A stretch of 64,000 bases of DNA from Microcaldota archaeon (GTDB lineage Archaea; Micrarchaeota; Micrarchaeia; Micrarchaeales; Micrarchaeaceae). The position numbers and the translations under genes are program-made. The stretch covers positions 62,001 through 126,000 of the forward strand of contig JAJZOR010000002.1 of the NCBI GenBank assembly GCA_021811435.1. Direction: 5' to 3'. The notes under the pieces are model-generated. The model saw only the letters and a program-made list of their open reading frames with translations, had not been told where the DNA came from and did not search any database. Below, piece by piece: positions 1 to 12,684 of this stretch. The first letter of the stretch is position 1, and every line of letters begins with the position of its first letter.

Positions 1-1
1 C

Positions 2-1305
<1,304 letters not shown>

Positions 1306-1351
1306 GCTTTTAATTGGTTGCTTTGAAACTATATTGCTTTTTGGTGTTGCG

Positions 1352-1573
1352 ATGCAGGAAAGACCATTTGATTTGCTGAACAAGGTGCTGGGACAGCAGG
1401 TGCTCGTAAGGCTCAAGAACAACATGAGCATCAGGGGCAAGATAACATCGTTCGACGCCCACATGAACATAGTGATGGAGAGCGCAGAGGAGCTCGACGG
1501 CGGCGAGCTGAAGGCCAAGCTCGGCACCATACTCCTGAGGGGAGGCAACATAATCTTCGTCTCTCCGGCCTGA
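1352..1573 (+). CDS. Sm-like archaeal protein (Lsm)
   Basis: A 73-aa Sm-fold protein. Sm1 is visible as the stretch LLNKVLGQQVLVRLKNNMSI-RGKITSFDAHMN with the conserved D-HMN. Sm2 appears as LGTILLRGGNIIFVSP, matching the family IRGDNI motif. Lsm proteins form RNA-binding hexamer or heptamer rings that handle U-rich RNA. ATG 1352 was chosen because GGTG lies 6 nt upstream; a TTG at 1334 would add an unlikely six-residue extension. It lies 46 bp after rpoA2 on the same strand. Confidence 0.93.
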   Translation: MQERPFDLLNKVLGQQVLVRLKNNMSIRGKITSFDAHMNIVMESAEELDGGELKAKLGTILLRGGNIIFVSPA

Positions 1574-1600
1574 GCGGGCGCCGCCACGTAGAGTGATGCG

Positions 1601-2137
1601 GTGCGCAGGAACAGGAAACTTATAGTAGTGGACTTCGACAACACCTTATTCTTCACCAACAGGGCCTCATTCCTGGCCTCGAAGGAACTCCTCAGCAGGG
1701 GACTGACGCACGCAGGCATACACAGGCTGCCGGAGGAGATCAGGAGGCGGATATACCACCTGGCTGCGACCAAGTACGGCAGGCACAGCATACTGAACAA
1801 TGCGCTGCGCAGGAGGCTCGCAAGGGCCCGGGATGCCGAAATAATGATACTTACCGCAAGGCACAACAGCTCGGACGCGCACACCAAGATGCTGCTGGTG
1901 AAGCATGGGCTCAACATAAGCAAGTTCAGGAGCAGGAGCGAGTCGGAAATGAACATCGATGACGGGCAGTGGAAGGGAAGAGTCATAGCCAGGATCGCAG
2001 CGGGATATCAAGAAGTGGAGGTTTACGAAGACAAGAGGGGCAACATAGGGTACATGAGGGATGCAATTGGAGGGAGAGGGGTGAGGGCCACATTCTACAT
2101 CGTGACTCCCAGAAGCATAAGGAAGGTAGGGGGATGA
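1601..2137 (+). CDS. HAD-superfamily phosphatase-like protein
   Basis: 178 aa. HAD motif I is near the N-terminus (VVDFDNTLFF), a motif II-like segment is at about residue 80 (IMILTARHNSS), and a motif IV-like acidic stretch is near residue 140 (VYEDKRGNI). This resembles small HAD proteins of the swiss-army-knife RNA-repair-like group, but the substrate cannot be told. The start is GTG 1601. It follows lsm by 27 bp and is probably cotranscribed with it. Superfamily assignment is good; the specific function is unknown. Confidence 0.75.
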   Translation: MRRNRKLIVVDFDNTLFFTNRASFLASKELLSRGLTHAGIHRLPEEIRRRIYHLAATKYGRHSILNNALRRRLARARDAEIMILTARHNSSDAHTKMLLVKHGLNISKFRSRSESEMNIDDGQWKGRVIARIAAGYQEVEVYEDKRGNIGYMRDAIGGRGVRATFYIVTPRSIRKVGG

Positions 2138-2183
2138 CGTACCCACGCTTTTTAGACTTTTGTTACATAAGTATATTCCGTCA

Positions 2184-2255
2184 GGGCTCCTGGCGTAACG
2201 GTAGCGCGCCTGCATGGCATGCAGGAGGTTGCGGGTTCAAATCCCGCGGAGTCCA
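2184..2255 (+). tRNA. tRNA-Ala (GGC anticodon)
   Basis: A cloverleaf of 72 nt. The acceptor GGGCTCC pairs with GGAGTCC and includes the G3:U70 alanine identity pair. The anticodon stem CCTGC/GCAGG encloses ATGGCAT, giving anticodon GGC. The T arm is GCGGG-TTCAAAT-CCCGC and the discriminator is A. No CCA is encoded and no intron is seen. Confidence 0.96.
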
Positions 2256-2277
2256 CTAACATCTCCATCATGGACCT

Positions 2278-3471
2278 ATGGTAAACGACAAAATTGATGC
2301 TAAGTTCAAGTACCTGCTCTATTCGAGGGCGTTCAGGAGCGTAGCAATAATATACATGAGCCTGGCTTTTTCCCTTTATCTGGCCGCGCTGCATATCAAG
2401 ATAATAGAGATAGGCATCGTATCAGGGGCAGCAATGCTTTTCATGGTATTTATTACCATAAGCCTTGGCCTGCTGGGCGACAGGTATGGGTATAAGACTG
2501 AATTGCTTTGCGCAGAGTCCATCGCCCTCGCCGGTGCATTAATCGTGGGTATATCATCAACCCCGACGTATATAATAGTCGGGATGGTGGTCGCAGGAAT
2601 CGGGGGCGGCGCGGGCGGACTGCGCGGGGCCTTTTCACCTGGCACCAACGCTTTTATAGCCAACAATTACAGTGATCAAAATGACAGGGTCAGGCGCTAT
2701 TCATATATAACGTTTGTTGGTGCCGCAGCTTCGATAGGGGGCAGCCTCCTCTTCGCGAGCGTTTCGCCTCTGGGCGCTTTTATCGGGCTGCTTAATTCCT
2801 ACAGGACCATATTCTTGATTTCCGCAGGCATGCTTACTGCGTCAGTTATATCTATACTAATGCTTGCTGAGGAAAAGAGGCCGTTGAAAACAACAATGGT
2901 GATGAAGAGAGGCAGCGCCAATTATTCTGCCAAGGTGATTGCGGCAAACATCCTGGCAGGCACGGGAACAGGTCTTGCCATTCCGCTGCTTCCATTGTGG
3001 TTCGCGCTTTCCTACGGCGCCACTGCGTTCGATATAGGCATGATCTTCACCGCGGTATATCTTGCAACCGCACTGGGCTCTTACGTCTCTTCACGGATTG
3101 CACATCGTATGGACACGCTCAAAATTGCATCGTATACGAGGTTCGCCTCAGGTGCGCTACTTTTTGCGATGGCCTTTTCGCCTTTATTGATTATCGCCGC
3201 GCTGCTTTACCTATCAAGGGGGGTGCTTGCGGGCTTTGGGAGCCCCAGCAGGACAGCGGTGAACGTCAAGGGGATAGATGCCGAGGATTATGGCGCCGCC
3301 ACAAGCGTACAGGGGACTGCGATGAGGGTCGGGCAGCTAAGTTCAGGACTGAGCGGGTACTTTATGGACTATTACCTGCCATTACCAATATTCGTAGGGG
3401 GCATATTGCAAATGGCAAGCGGGGTAAGCTACAAAATGCTATTCGGTAAGCGCAAGAGACACGATGGCTAG
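2278..3471 (+). CDS. MFS transporter
   Basis: 397 aa with about 12 hydrophobic segments. The loop between TM2 and TM3 reads GLLGDRYGYK, the major facilitator motif A (G-x-L-x-D-R-x-G-x-K). A charged central region (EEKRPLKTTMVMKRG) separates the two six-helix halves. It would sit in the cytoplasmic membrane as a secondary transporter; the substrate is not predictable. It starts 23 bp after tRNA-Ala and is followed by a convergent methyltransferase gene. Confidence 0.85.
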   Translation: MVNDKIDAKFKYLLYSRAFRSVAIIYMSLAFSLYLAALHIKIIEIGIVSGAAMLFMVFITISLGLLGDRYGYKTELLCAESIALAGALIVGISSTPTYIIVGMVVAGIGGGAGGLRGAFSPGTNAFIANNYSDQNDRVRRYSYITFVGAAASIGGSLLFASVSPLGAFIGLLNSYRTIFLISAGMLTASVISILMLAEEKRPLKTTMVMKRGSANYSAKVIAANILAGTGTGLAIPLLPLWFALSYGATAFDIGMIFTAVYLATALGSYVSSRIAHRMDTLKIASYTRFASGALLFAMAFSPLLIIAALLYLSRGVLAGFGSPSRTAVNVKGIDAEDYGAATSVQGTAMRVGQLSSGLSGYFMDYYLPLPIFVGGILQMASGVSYKMLFGKRKRHDG

Positions 3472-3524
3472 CTAGAGCTTCATCGCATCCAATGCATGAA
3501 CAGCCAAAAGGGATGTCCGTCAAT

Positions 3525-4061
3525 CTAATTCTCCGCCTTCGAGAAGATAAGCATATAATGGGTTCCAATGTCCTGCCTCTTAATAAGCCTGAAATTACGC
3601 TTTTTCAACTTGCCTATTACATCATCCTCTGAGAACCGTATTGAAACGGGCGGGCCGAACGCGGTGTCCTCTTTCTTCCAATCGAGGTCTACGAATTTGC
3701 CATTCTTATTTAGGACCCTACTTATCTCCCTCTCATAACCTACTGGGACATCATGGAACGAGTTTGCTGCAAATACAATGTCCATGCTGCCATCTTTGAA
3801 CGGCAGGGTGTTGCTAGCCGCCTTGATTATCCTTACATTTCTAAGTCCCGCCAGGTTTATGTGCATTGCAGCAATGGCTTCGTCAGAGACATCGACGCAG
3901 TACAGGTTTTTGATATACTTGCTCAGTATCTTCGAGAACCTTCCACTTCCCGCCCCTAAATCTACGCCTTCTTCTGCCCTGAGATACCCCTTATCCTCCT
4001 CTATCGCATCTATAAACTGCTTCTCTACTTTTCTGACTTCCAAAAAATTGTGCCTGCGCAT
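3525..4061 (-). CDS. Class I SAM-dependent methyltransferase
   Basis: 178 aa from the ATG at 4061, which has GGTGG a few bases upstream; a longer start at 4079 is possible. Rossmann motif I is VDLGAGSGRFSK, the ribose-binding acidic residue follows in CVDVSDEAI, and motif IV is DIVFAANSFHDV. It resembles Methyltransf_11-type small-molecule or protein methylases. The substrate is unknown. It faces the MFS gene tail to tail. Confidence 0.85.
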   Translation of the reverse strand: MRRHNFLEVRKVEKQFIDAIEEDKGYLRAEEGVDLGAGSGRFSKILSKYIKNLYCVDVSDEAIAAMHINLAGLRNVRIIKAASNTLPFKDGSMDIVFAANSFHDVPVGYEREISRVLNKNGKFVDLDWKKEDTAFGPPVSIRFSEDDVIGKLKKRNFRLIKRQDIGTHYMLIFSKAEN

Positions 4062-4079
4062 GTTTCCACCACCATCCAT

Positions 4080-4562
4080 AAGACCACTGCAGCAAATCCA
4101 ACCATTTATTGAAGCATTATATACAAAAACTTCTGTTTTAGAACCAATACATAAAATTATTAAAAAGCAACTTTTTCTACTGAACTATAAAACTGATGGA
4201 CGGTGGGAGTTATATGGCAGTACACAATTCATATTATGATTCGGCAAACACTGCGGTTAGGGTTTTTCTGACGAGAGTTGAGGTTATATTACAACAATAA
4301 TAAAGCGTTTAATAATGCCTGACAATGAATACGGTAAGTATCAGGGGCGAGGGGCAATGCGTGGTTGGCGTGGATGCATTTGGGCTTATGAAGATAACTC
4401 GCCCGTACTCCGTAAGGAAAGACAATCTTGCGCTATCCGAGGAGTTCGCCATAATGTCAGAGGCGGTTGGAGAGATAGTCAAGTTTAGTTATATCTACTG
4501 AGGCGATGAGGATGCGTAGAATGCCAACCTGCGCTAAAAACCGCGCCAGGATTGGCACATTC
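4080..4562. other. Gene-poor interval
   Basis: AT-rich spacer between the methyltransferase and a TnpB remnant. The only coding signal I see is the weak ORF at 4325-4501. No RNA gene or strong repeat was recognised. Confidence 0.4.
4325..4501 (+). CDS. Short hypothetical ORF next to TnpB remnant
   Basis: A 58-aa open frame starting MNTVSIRGEGQCVVGVD and ending EIVKFSYIY. It ends about 60 bp before the conserved right end of the TnpB remnant and runs toward it on the opposite strand. No family is recognised. GC-rich third positions resemble host coding sequence, so it may be a gene fragment displaced by the insertion. It could equally be chance. Confidence 0.25.
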   Translation: MNTVSIRGEGQCVVGVDAFGLMKITRPYSVRKDNLALSEEFAIMSEAVGEIVKFSYIY

Positions 4563-4879
4563 GACATCCTCCCATCCGTAAACGGTGTGGGCTTCCTCTG
4601 CGTTCATGCAATCACTGCATCCCGCAGGGGATGTGTTTTATCGGTTCTCAGTTCTTCGATGCGACTTTTCGATTCCTGTTGAATCGCAGAGGCCATATCT
4701 CCTTGAGCGTGACTTCCCCTCCATCCTAGGGTAGTTGCTTTGTGCAATATGTTTATTGATGCGTTTATGTCCCTGTCCAAGGTAAAGGGCCCTATAGAAA
4801 TGCCAATACGGCATCGGAGCCGTAATGGCTTATTGGTTCCATAAAAATGGCGAATATCGACAGTAGGCCTTGCTTGCAC
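4563..4879 (-). mobile_element. IS200/IS605-type remnant: TnpB C-terminal fragment plus right end
   Basis: The frame 4879-4604 encodes about 91 aa that match only the C-terminus of TnpB: LDRDINASINIL (catalytic D of the RuvC domain), then GSHAQGDM. Only one zinc-ribbon cysteine survives (RCRIGIS). Immediately downstream on the minus strand lies a hairpin with flanks GAGGAAGCCCAC and GGGAGGATGTC (4563-4599), also found at the 26.6-kb remnant, which marks the element's right end and omega-RNA scaffold. All N-terminal domains and TnpA are missing, so this is a dead fragment. Confidence 0.8.
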
Positions 4880-5042
4880 ATTATTAGGAGAGCCCGATGC
4901 TCAAGAGGTTTTCTACAGCGTCCTAGCCACATATTTTTATCAATGAGATGGCATTTGTAAAGCTGCTTACGGATTTTTCTAGAATGGTAAAATGCTGGGT
5001 GTATGTTTTATACGGCGTGGAAGAGAACGGGAGTGTAAACTA

Positions 5043-6002
5043 TCATGCTATGAAAGAAATCGCTATCACCAGGAAATACAGTACAATAAGCGATGCGCTT
5101 GTTATGTAGTTGAGCTTGCCCCTCTTCATCACAAGCAGCGCTATCAGGTTTACTGCTATCACTGAAATGAATTCTGGGAGCGCGTTCGATATCGGAAGGT
5201 TTGGCAGTGCGAATACGCAGATGAGGCCAAGCAGCAGTGTGTTGTTCTCCAGCTTTGATCCTATGAAGCTGACTATCGCAGTCGACCCGCCGCCGCGGCG
5301 CCCATTTGCCAATCTGTAGCCGTTTATGTTTTCACCCAAGTCAGAGACTATAGGTATTATCACAAGCGAGAGCCATAATGCAGGTATCTGGATTATGCTC
5401 GCTATTTGCGATATGTCGCCAACCAGCGGCGCAGAGGCAACCAGTACTATCAGGAATCCGATTAGTATGTAAGCGGAGGCGTGGAAAATGCCCGCTTTTA
5501 TTGTTTCCTCCCCCTCGTTCTTCACAAACATGTCATGTGCCTTAGAATATCGTTTTAATAGATACGCTATGTACAGCAGAACCAGTACTGCACCTACAAA
5601 AATGTTGAGCTGCTCATACAGTGCTATTATTACGAACACCAGCGTCGACAAGGTCAGGAACCTGAACTCGACTTCGTAGTCGTCCTTCATCACAAGCGGT
5701 GTGTGCCATTTTCTCATGTAGACTAATCCGACCATCCCTATTCCGAAACTGAAAAGTACGATATTGCCTCCGAGTGCCGCGCCTATGGCGATATCGTATG
5801 ACCTTTGAGTTATAGCTATGATAACCACAATCGTTTCTGGGAGCGCCTCTATTATGCCCAACACTATGCCTGCTGCGAATCCCTGCCCGAATATGTCCTC
5901 CAAATCATTTGTGGCACTAGTTATGAACTCCGCGGCGACCCTAAACGCGACCAGTATAATGGCGATTTCCAGCGCGAGATATGCAAGTCCCATGCCGCTC
6001 AT
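5043..6002 (-). CDS. Sodium/calcium exchanger-family (CaCA) membrane protein
   Basis: 319 aa with about ten transmembrane segments. Two alpha-repeat-like regions are visible: IIEALPETIVVI...DIAIGAALGGNI in the N-terminal half, matching the family GTSLPE...IGN--GSN pattern, and SDLGENINGY...SFIGSKLENN in the C-terminal half. Each keeps an acidic ion-coordinating residue. It probably exchanges Ca2+ or another cation against Na+ or H+. The second repeat is divergent, so ion specificity is open. Confidence 0.75.
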   Translation of the reverse strand: MSGMGLAYLALEIAIILVAFRVAAEFITSATNDLEDIFGQGFAAGIVLGIIEALPETIVVIIAITQRSYDIAIGAALGGNIVLFSFGIGMVGLVYMRKWHTPLVMKDDYEVEFRFLTLSTLVFVIIALYEQLNIFVGAVLVLLYIAYLLKRYSKAHDMFVKNEGEETIKAGIFHASAYILIGFLIVLVASAPLVGDISQIASIIQIPALWLSLVIIPIVSDLGENINGYRLANGRRGGGSTAIVSFIGSKLENNTLLLGLICVFALPNLPISNALPEFISVIAVNLIALLVMKRGKLNYITSASLIVLYFLVIAISFIA

Positions 6003-6081
6003 CTTACATTGCGCTTTGCCTTAAGCAGCAATGCGAATTAGATGAATGTAGCTAATGTTATTTAGCCTTTGGGATTATTCG

Positions 6082-6660
6082 TCAAGAAAAAAGCGATAAG
6101 ATTGACTTGAGGATGCGGTAAGTCAGCCCCCATATCACATAACCTTCATAAGCTATTGCAGGCGCCTCAATTTGGATGCCATGCGCGCTCACCTTCATCG
6201 ATTGGTCTTCTGAACCTGCCAAAAAGACGCTGGTGGGCACCCATTTGTAAGAAGAAACCTCTTCCTTGTTCGGCTTTATCGCTACATGCCTCTCAATCCA
6301 AAAAATACAGGGAAGCACGGTTAAGCCGGACTTATTAGTATTTAACGGTTTGAGATACCCTAAAAATTCGGAGCTGAGCAGCTCGAACCCCATCTCCTCG
6401 TTTGTCTCCCTTATCGCAGTATCTAAATAACGCGCATCGCCCTTCTCACACCTTCCGCCCGGGAACGCTATTTGGCCGGACCAGTCGTCATCGTCTCTTT
6501 CGGAGCGCTTCATCATGAGCACTTTGGAGCCTGGGCCATCCACTAGGAATATGACTGCGACGCACGCTTTTATTTCTTGATTGCCTGTGCCGGCATAACC
6601 CATGGGATCCCCTCCGAGCCCGACAAGCAGATCCGATTTGTATATGCTCTTATTACCCAT
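6082..6660 (-). CDS. Nudix hydrolase, CoA pyrophosphatase-like
   Basis: 192 aa. The Nudix box runs from GGRCEKGD to AIRETNEEMGF and is complete in its REx2EExG part. It is preceded by LMMKRSERDDDDWSGQIAFP, resembling the LLTKRS...GQ-AFPGG signature of the NudL/CoA-diphosphatase group, in which the first Nudix glutamate is often Asp, as here. Likely action is hydrolysis of a nucleoside diphosphate derivative such as CoA. The first 25 residues lack similarity; ATG 6660 is taken. Confidence 0.8.
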   Translation of the reverse strand: MGNKSIYKSDLLVGLGGDPMGYAGTGNQEIKACVAVIFLVDGPGSKVLMMKRSERDDDDWSGQIAFPGGRCEKGDARYLDTAIRETNEEMGFELLSSEFLGYLKPLNTNKSGLTVLPCIFWIERHVAIKPNKEEVSSYKWVPTSVFLAGSEDQSMKVSAHGIQIEAPAIAYEGYVIWGLTYRILKSILSLFS

Positions 6661-6750
6661 CTTTACACTAGTTTAGAAGCATGCAATAATTGCGATGCCG
6701 GTTTGTTGCTATTATATATTTTTAGGTTTATATAGTTCTATGTGACTTTC

Positions 6751-8268
6751 ATGATGCTGCATTTAAGCAAATTCTTTGATGACATATACGAAGCCGATCA
6801 GAAGGGCATACCGTGTTTCAAACTTTTTTCTGGGGGCAAATGGTTCTTTTCTCGCGATAAGAAATTTATCGATATAAAGAGCCCGATAGACGATTCGGTC
6901 ATAGCGCGGGTGTCGATGGCGGACGAGAAAGACGCTGACGACGCTGTCGCCAACGCGAACAAAGGCAAGATGGCGATAAGAGGGCTGCCTGCCATTGAAA
7001 GGCTTAACGCGATGAGGAGGGCGGCCGATGCGCTGGAATGGCACAAGGAGGACATGATAAGCTCTATAGTGATTAACAATGGGAAGACGACCGCTGACGC
7101 GACAGGCGAAGTGAACGCGACTAGGAACAGGCTGCTTCTTACTTTCGAGGAAGCTAGAAAGATATACGGGGACTATCTGCCGGGGGACTGGGCGGAGGAG
7201 AACCTCGGCAAATACGCCATGGTGATAAGGGAACCGGTAGGGGTGGTCCTTGCGATACCGCCGTTCAATTATCCGCTTTTCATAACCTACACTAAAATAA
7301 TACCCGCATTACTTGCGGGTAATTCCGTGATAGCGAAGCCGGCAAGCGCGGATCCCATCCCTGCTATACTCATGGCAAAGATACTGGACGCCTCTGGCGT
7401 GCCTGCCGGCGCGCTCAGCGTGATAACCGCGAAGGGAGCTATAGGGAGCAGGATGGCTGAAAGCCCTATGATCAATATGGTGACTTTCACTGGGAGCACC
7501 GAGGTGGGCGAGGAACTCACCAAGATTTCTGGCATAAAGAAGATACACCTAGAACTGGGCGGAAAGGGTTGCGCGATAGTGCTGGATGATGCGGACATCC
7601 AAGATGCGGCCGACAAGGTGCTGGCAGGCTCATTGAAGAACGCGGGCCAGCGCTGCGATGCCATAAGCCTTGTCTTGGTACAGGAGGGCGTAGCCAACAA
7701 ATTCACGGAGATGCTGAAAGAGAGGATTAAGAAGTGGGTTGTCGGCGATCCTGCGGATCCTGCCAGCAAGATAGGTCCGCTCATAGACTCAAAAGCGGTT
7801 GCTAGGGTCAAGGCCCTTGTAGACGACGCCGTGAAAAAGGGCGCCGTGCTTGCGCATGGCGGCACCGTAAAAGGGAACTTCTTCGAGCCTACGCTCCTGC
7901 TAAATGTGCCTCTGGAAGCCAACATAATCAATGAGGAGACGTTCGGCCCGGTGGTTCCGGTCCATGTATTCAAAAGCATAGACGACGCGCTTGAGATAGC
8001 GAATAAGTCGAAATACGGCCTTGATTCATCCGTATTCACCACCAACATAAACCATGCGTGGAAGATCGCGAAGAGGCTCGAGGTCGGCGAAGTTACCATA
8101 AACAACTTCCCAGCACACGGAGTGGGCTTCTTCCCGTTCGGCGGCGTCAAGGAGAGCGGCTTGGGCAGGGAGGGCGTGGGTTACAGCATAGAGGAATTCA
8201 CTAATATGAAGACCATAGTGGTTGACACGCGTGCGGCCAAGACATGGACAGTAAAGCCGCAGGACTAA
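6751..8268 (+). CDS. gapN: Non-phosphorylating glyceraldehyde-3-phosphate dehydrogenase (aldehyde dehydrogenase family)
   Basis: About 505 aa. The aldehyde dehydrogenase fold is clear: NAD(P)-site FTGSTEVGEEL, catalytic Glu in HLELGGKG (near residue 265), nucleophilic Cys in NAGQRCDAIS (near residue 300), and NEETFGPV. The GQRCDA context and the C-terminal FPAHGVGFFPFGG match archaeal GAPN, which oxidises GAP to 3-phosphoglycerate. ATG 6751 follows TTTATATAG at about the distance expected for a leaderless transcript; GTG 6742 is an alternative. The stop overlaps that of the convergent hydrolase. Confidence 0.88.
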   Translation: MMLHLSKFFDDIYEADQKGIPCFKLFSGGKWFFSRDKKFIDIKSPIDDSVIARVSMADEKDADDAVANANKGKMAIRGLPAIERLNAMRRAADALEWHKEDMISSIVINNGKTTADATGEVNATRNRLLLTFEEARKIYGDYLPGDWAEENLGKYAMVIREPVGVVLAIPPFNYPLFITYTKIIPALLAGNSVIAKPASADPIPAILMAKILDASGVPAGALSVITAKGAIGSRMAESPMINMVTFTGSTEVGEELTKISGIKKIHLELGGKGCAIVLDDADIQDAADKVLAGSLKNAGQRCDAISLVLVQEGVANKFTEMLKERIKKWVVGDPADPASKIGPLIDSKAVARVKALVDDAVKKGAVLAHGGTVKGNFFEPTLLLNVPLEANIINEETFGPVVPVHVFKSIDDALEIANKSKYGLDSSVFTTNINHAWKIAKRLEVGEVTINNFPAHGVGFFPFGGVKESGLGREGVGYSIEEFTNMKTIVVDTRAAKTWTVKPQD

Positions 8269-8875
8269 TGCAATTTGGCAAGGAACGCGCTTATCCTTTC
8301 ATTGAATTCTGCAGGTTTGTCTAGGTAGCAGGCGTGCGCGGCGCCATCTATTATGCACGTCTCGGAATCGCTTATCGCACCAGACAGCGACCCAGCGTTA
8401 CCCGGGGTGCTGACCATATCGTCTGAGCCCCATATCCCGAGCGTCGGCACTTTTATCTTCTCGAGGCGCACTTCTGGGATCCTCACTGGGGCGACCACTA
8501 TAAGGGCCTTTATGCTTGGCGCATGCAGAGACGCATACCTTAGTGCGAAGTACCCGCTAAGCGAGGACCCTAGCAGCACGGGTCTCCCTTTCACCACGTT
8601 CTTTACTACGTAGTCTATGAAATCCGGGTATGCACGCTCTTCCATTGCGAACTTGCTCCCGCTATTTGGATATCCCGGCATATCCAGCGATGTCACTGAA
8701 TAGCCAGATTCCAGAAAGCATGCCATGGTGCCGCTCTCGGCCCAGACATCGCACGAAAAACTGTACCCGTGCATCAGGAGCGCGGTCCTGGCAGTGCCGT
8801 AACCTGAACGCAGGTACCTGAACTTGTTGCCCTCGTAGTCCCCGAAAGAGTAGAGTGAACCCATTGAAGCCCTGC

Positions 8876-8879
<4 letters not shown>
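8265..8879 (-). CDS. Alpha/beta hydrolase
   Basis: 204 aa. The oxyanion region is LLMHGYSFSCD, the nucleophile elbow GSSLSGYFALR (Ser near residue 105), the acid is in IWGSDDMV, and the His is in GAAHACYLDKP. All three triad members are present. The length matches small single-domain esterase-like proteins. Its start overlaps the stop of the upstream M1 aminopeptidase by 4 nt, implying a two-gene operon. Substrate unknown. Confidence 0.85.
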
Positions 8880-11410
<2,531 letters not shown>

Positions 11411-11446
11411 AGAAAAACCAATTCTTATAGTGTAAGCGCAGCTCTG

Positions 11447-12031
11447 CTAGTCATCCGTGGAAATTTCGATTTTAGCAGTCGGCTTGTACTCTGACTTGAG
11501 TAGGCTCAGCATTATATCGTCCACGAACTTGTCCACATGGAACACACTCTGGCGCATCACCCCCTCGCTGGTGAAGCCCAGAGACTTGAGTATCCGCAGT
11601 GAGCGCTCGTTGAAGGTGAATACTGTGGCGTATACCCTGTTCATGCTTAGCGACATGAAAGCCACATGCAAAAGCAGGGACACAGCGTCCTTTCCGTAAC
11701 CGTTATCCCAGAATTTCTTGCCTATCCAATACCCTATCTCGCATTTCCTGTTCTTCAAGTCTATATTCTTTATGCCGCCGATACCGATCAGCTCTTCCGT
11801 ATCATTCAGCACTATGCCGAAATGGAACTCGGTGCCGTCTATCAGCGCGCGGGTGGCTGAATCAATGAACTCCAATGCATCGGAGCGCTTGTACGGAAAT
11901 GGGAACAATCCAAGCTCTGCTATGTTGTAGACTACATCGTAATCGTTGGCATGCTCTGCTATGGAATCCGCATCCTCAACGGTAAGCGTGCGAAGCCTAA
12001 CCCTTAAATCATTCGATTTTACCTCCATCAA
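11447..12031 (-). CDS. GNAT acetyltransferase, RimJ/RimL type
   Basis: 194 aa. It begins with the LRVRLRTLTVEDADSI strand-helix typical of RimL-like GNATs. The acetyl-CoA pyrophosphate loop is GKKFWDNGYGKDAV, followed by LHVAFMSLSMNRVYATV and NERSLRILKSLGF. The likely substrate is a protein N-terminus or small amine, undetermined. It lies upstream of the M1 gene on the same strand, 36 bp away. Confidence 0.85.
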   Translation of the reverse strand: MMEVKSNDLRVRLRTLTVEDADSIAEHANDYDVVYNIAELGLFPFPYKRSDALEFIDSATRALIDGTEFHFGIVLNDTEELIGIGGIKNIDLKNRKCEIGYWIGKKFWDNGYGKDAVSLLLHVAFMSLSMNRVYATVFTFNERSLRILKSLGFTSEGVMRQSVFHVDKFVDDIMLSLLKSEYKPTAKIEISTDD

Positions 12032-12111
12032 AGTAATATCCGCTTAATACTTTATAAACTTTTCCCTTGAAACTTTATCTGTTCCGGATTAGAACCCGGG
12101 CGGGCCTTTGG

Positions 12112-12663
12112 ATGTCAGATAAGAACGCGGCACCTGCGTGGATGCTCTGCGAGGAACTCATGGTCGACATTAAGGAGGCCATGGTTAGCGAAGCGATTAG
12201 GACGCTGCACGGTGAGATGAACGCGGGCAGGATAAAACTAAACGCGGAATGGGTAAACACAGAGTCGGGCACCGAGGAACTGGAAAGAAACATGTTCATC
12301 ATTAATAGGCTGATTGAGGAGGCCCCAAAAATGCTGCAGGCACAGAACGAATACGTGGTCAGGGCGGAGGCGGCGGGGGACAGGTTGGACGCTAAATCGG
12401 TAGAGAACGTAGAAAACGTCAAGAGGCTGGGCATGGCTGTATCCTACATATCCGCGCTTATGGAGCACATAGCAGTGATTGACGGATGGATAAAAAGCAT
12501 AGGCGAGAAACCAAATCAGGATAGCCAGGCTTCTATACTCAAGGAAACGCTCAGCGAGGAGAGGCTGGCTACGGTGAAGTTCGTGCTCGAGACTAAGGCG
12601 CTGAACCGCGGTTTATTGGACGCGGACGAACTCGGCATGCTCAAAAGCCTGGAGCAGGGATGA
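12112..12663 (+). CDS. Hypothetical helical protein upstream of ABC transporter
   Basis: 183 aa from ATG 12112 (MSDKNAAPAWML); an upstream start at 12067 would add 15 non-conserved-looking residues. The sequence is almost entirely alpha-helical with charged and hydrophobic heptad-like spacing and no membrane segment. I do not recognise a family. It ends 21 bp before the ABC ATPase gene on the same strand, so it may belong to that transcription unit. Confidence 0.6.
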   Translation: MSDKNAAPAWMLCEELMVDIKEAMVSEAIRTLHGEMNAGRIKLNAEWVNTESGTEELERNMFIINRLIEEAPKMLQAQNEYVVRAEAAGDRLDAKSVENVENVKRLGMAVSYISALMEHIAVIDGWIKSIGEKPNQDSQASILKETLSEERLATVKFVLETKALNRGLLDADELGMLKSLEQG

Positions 12664-12684
12664 GCGCAACAAAATGGCGGTTTT

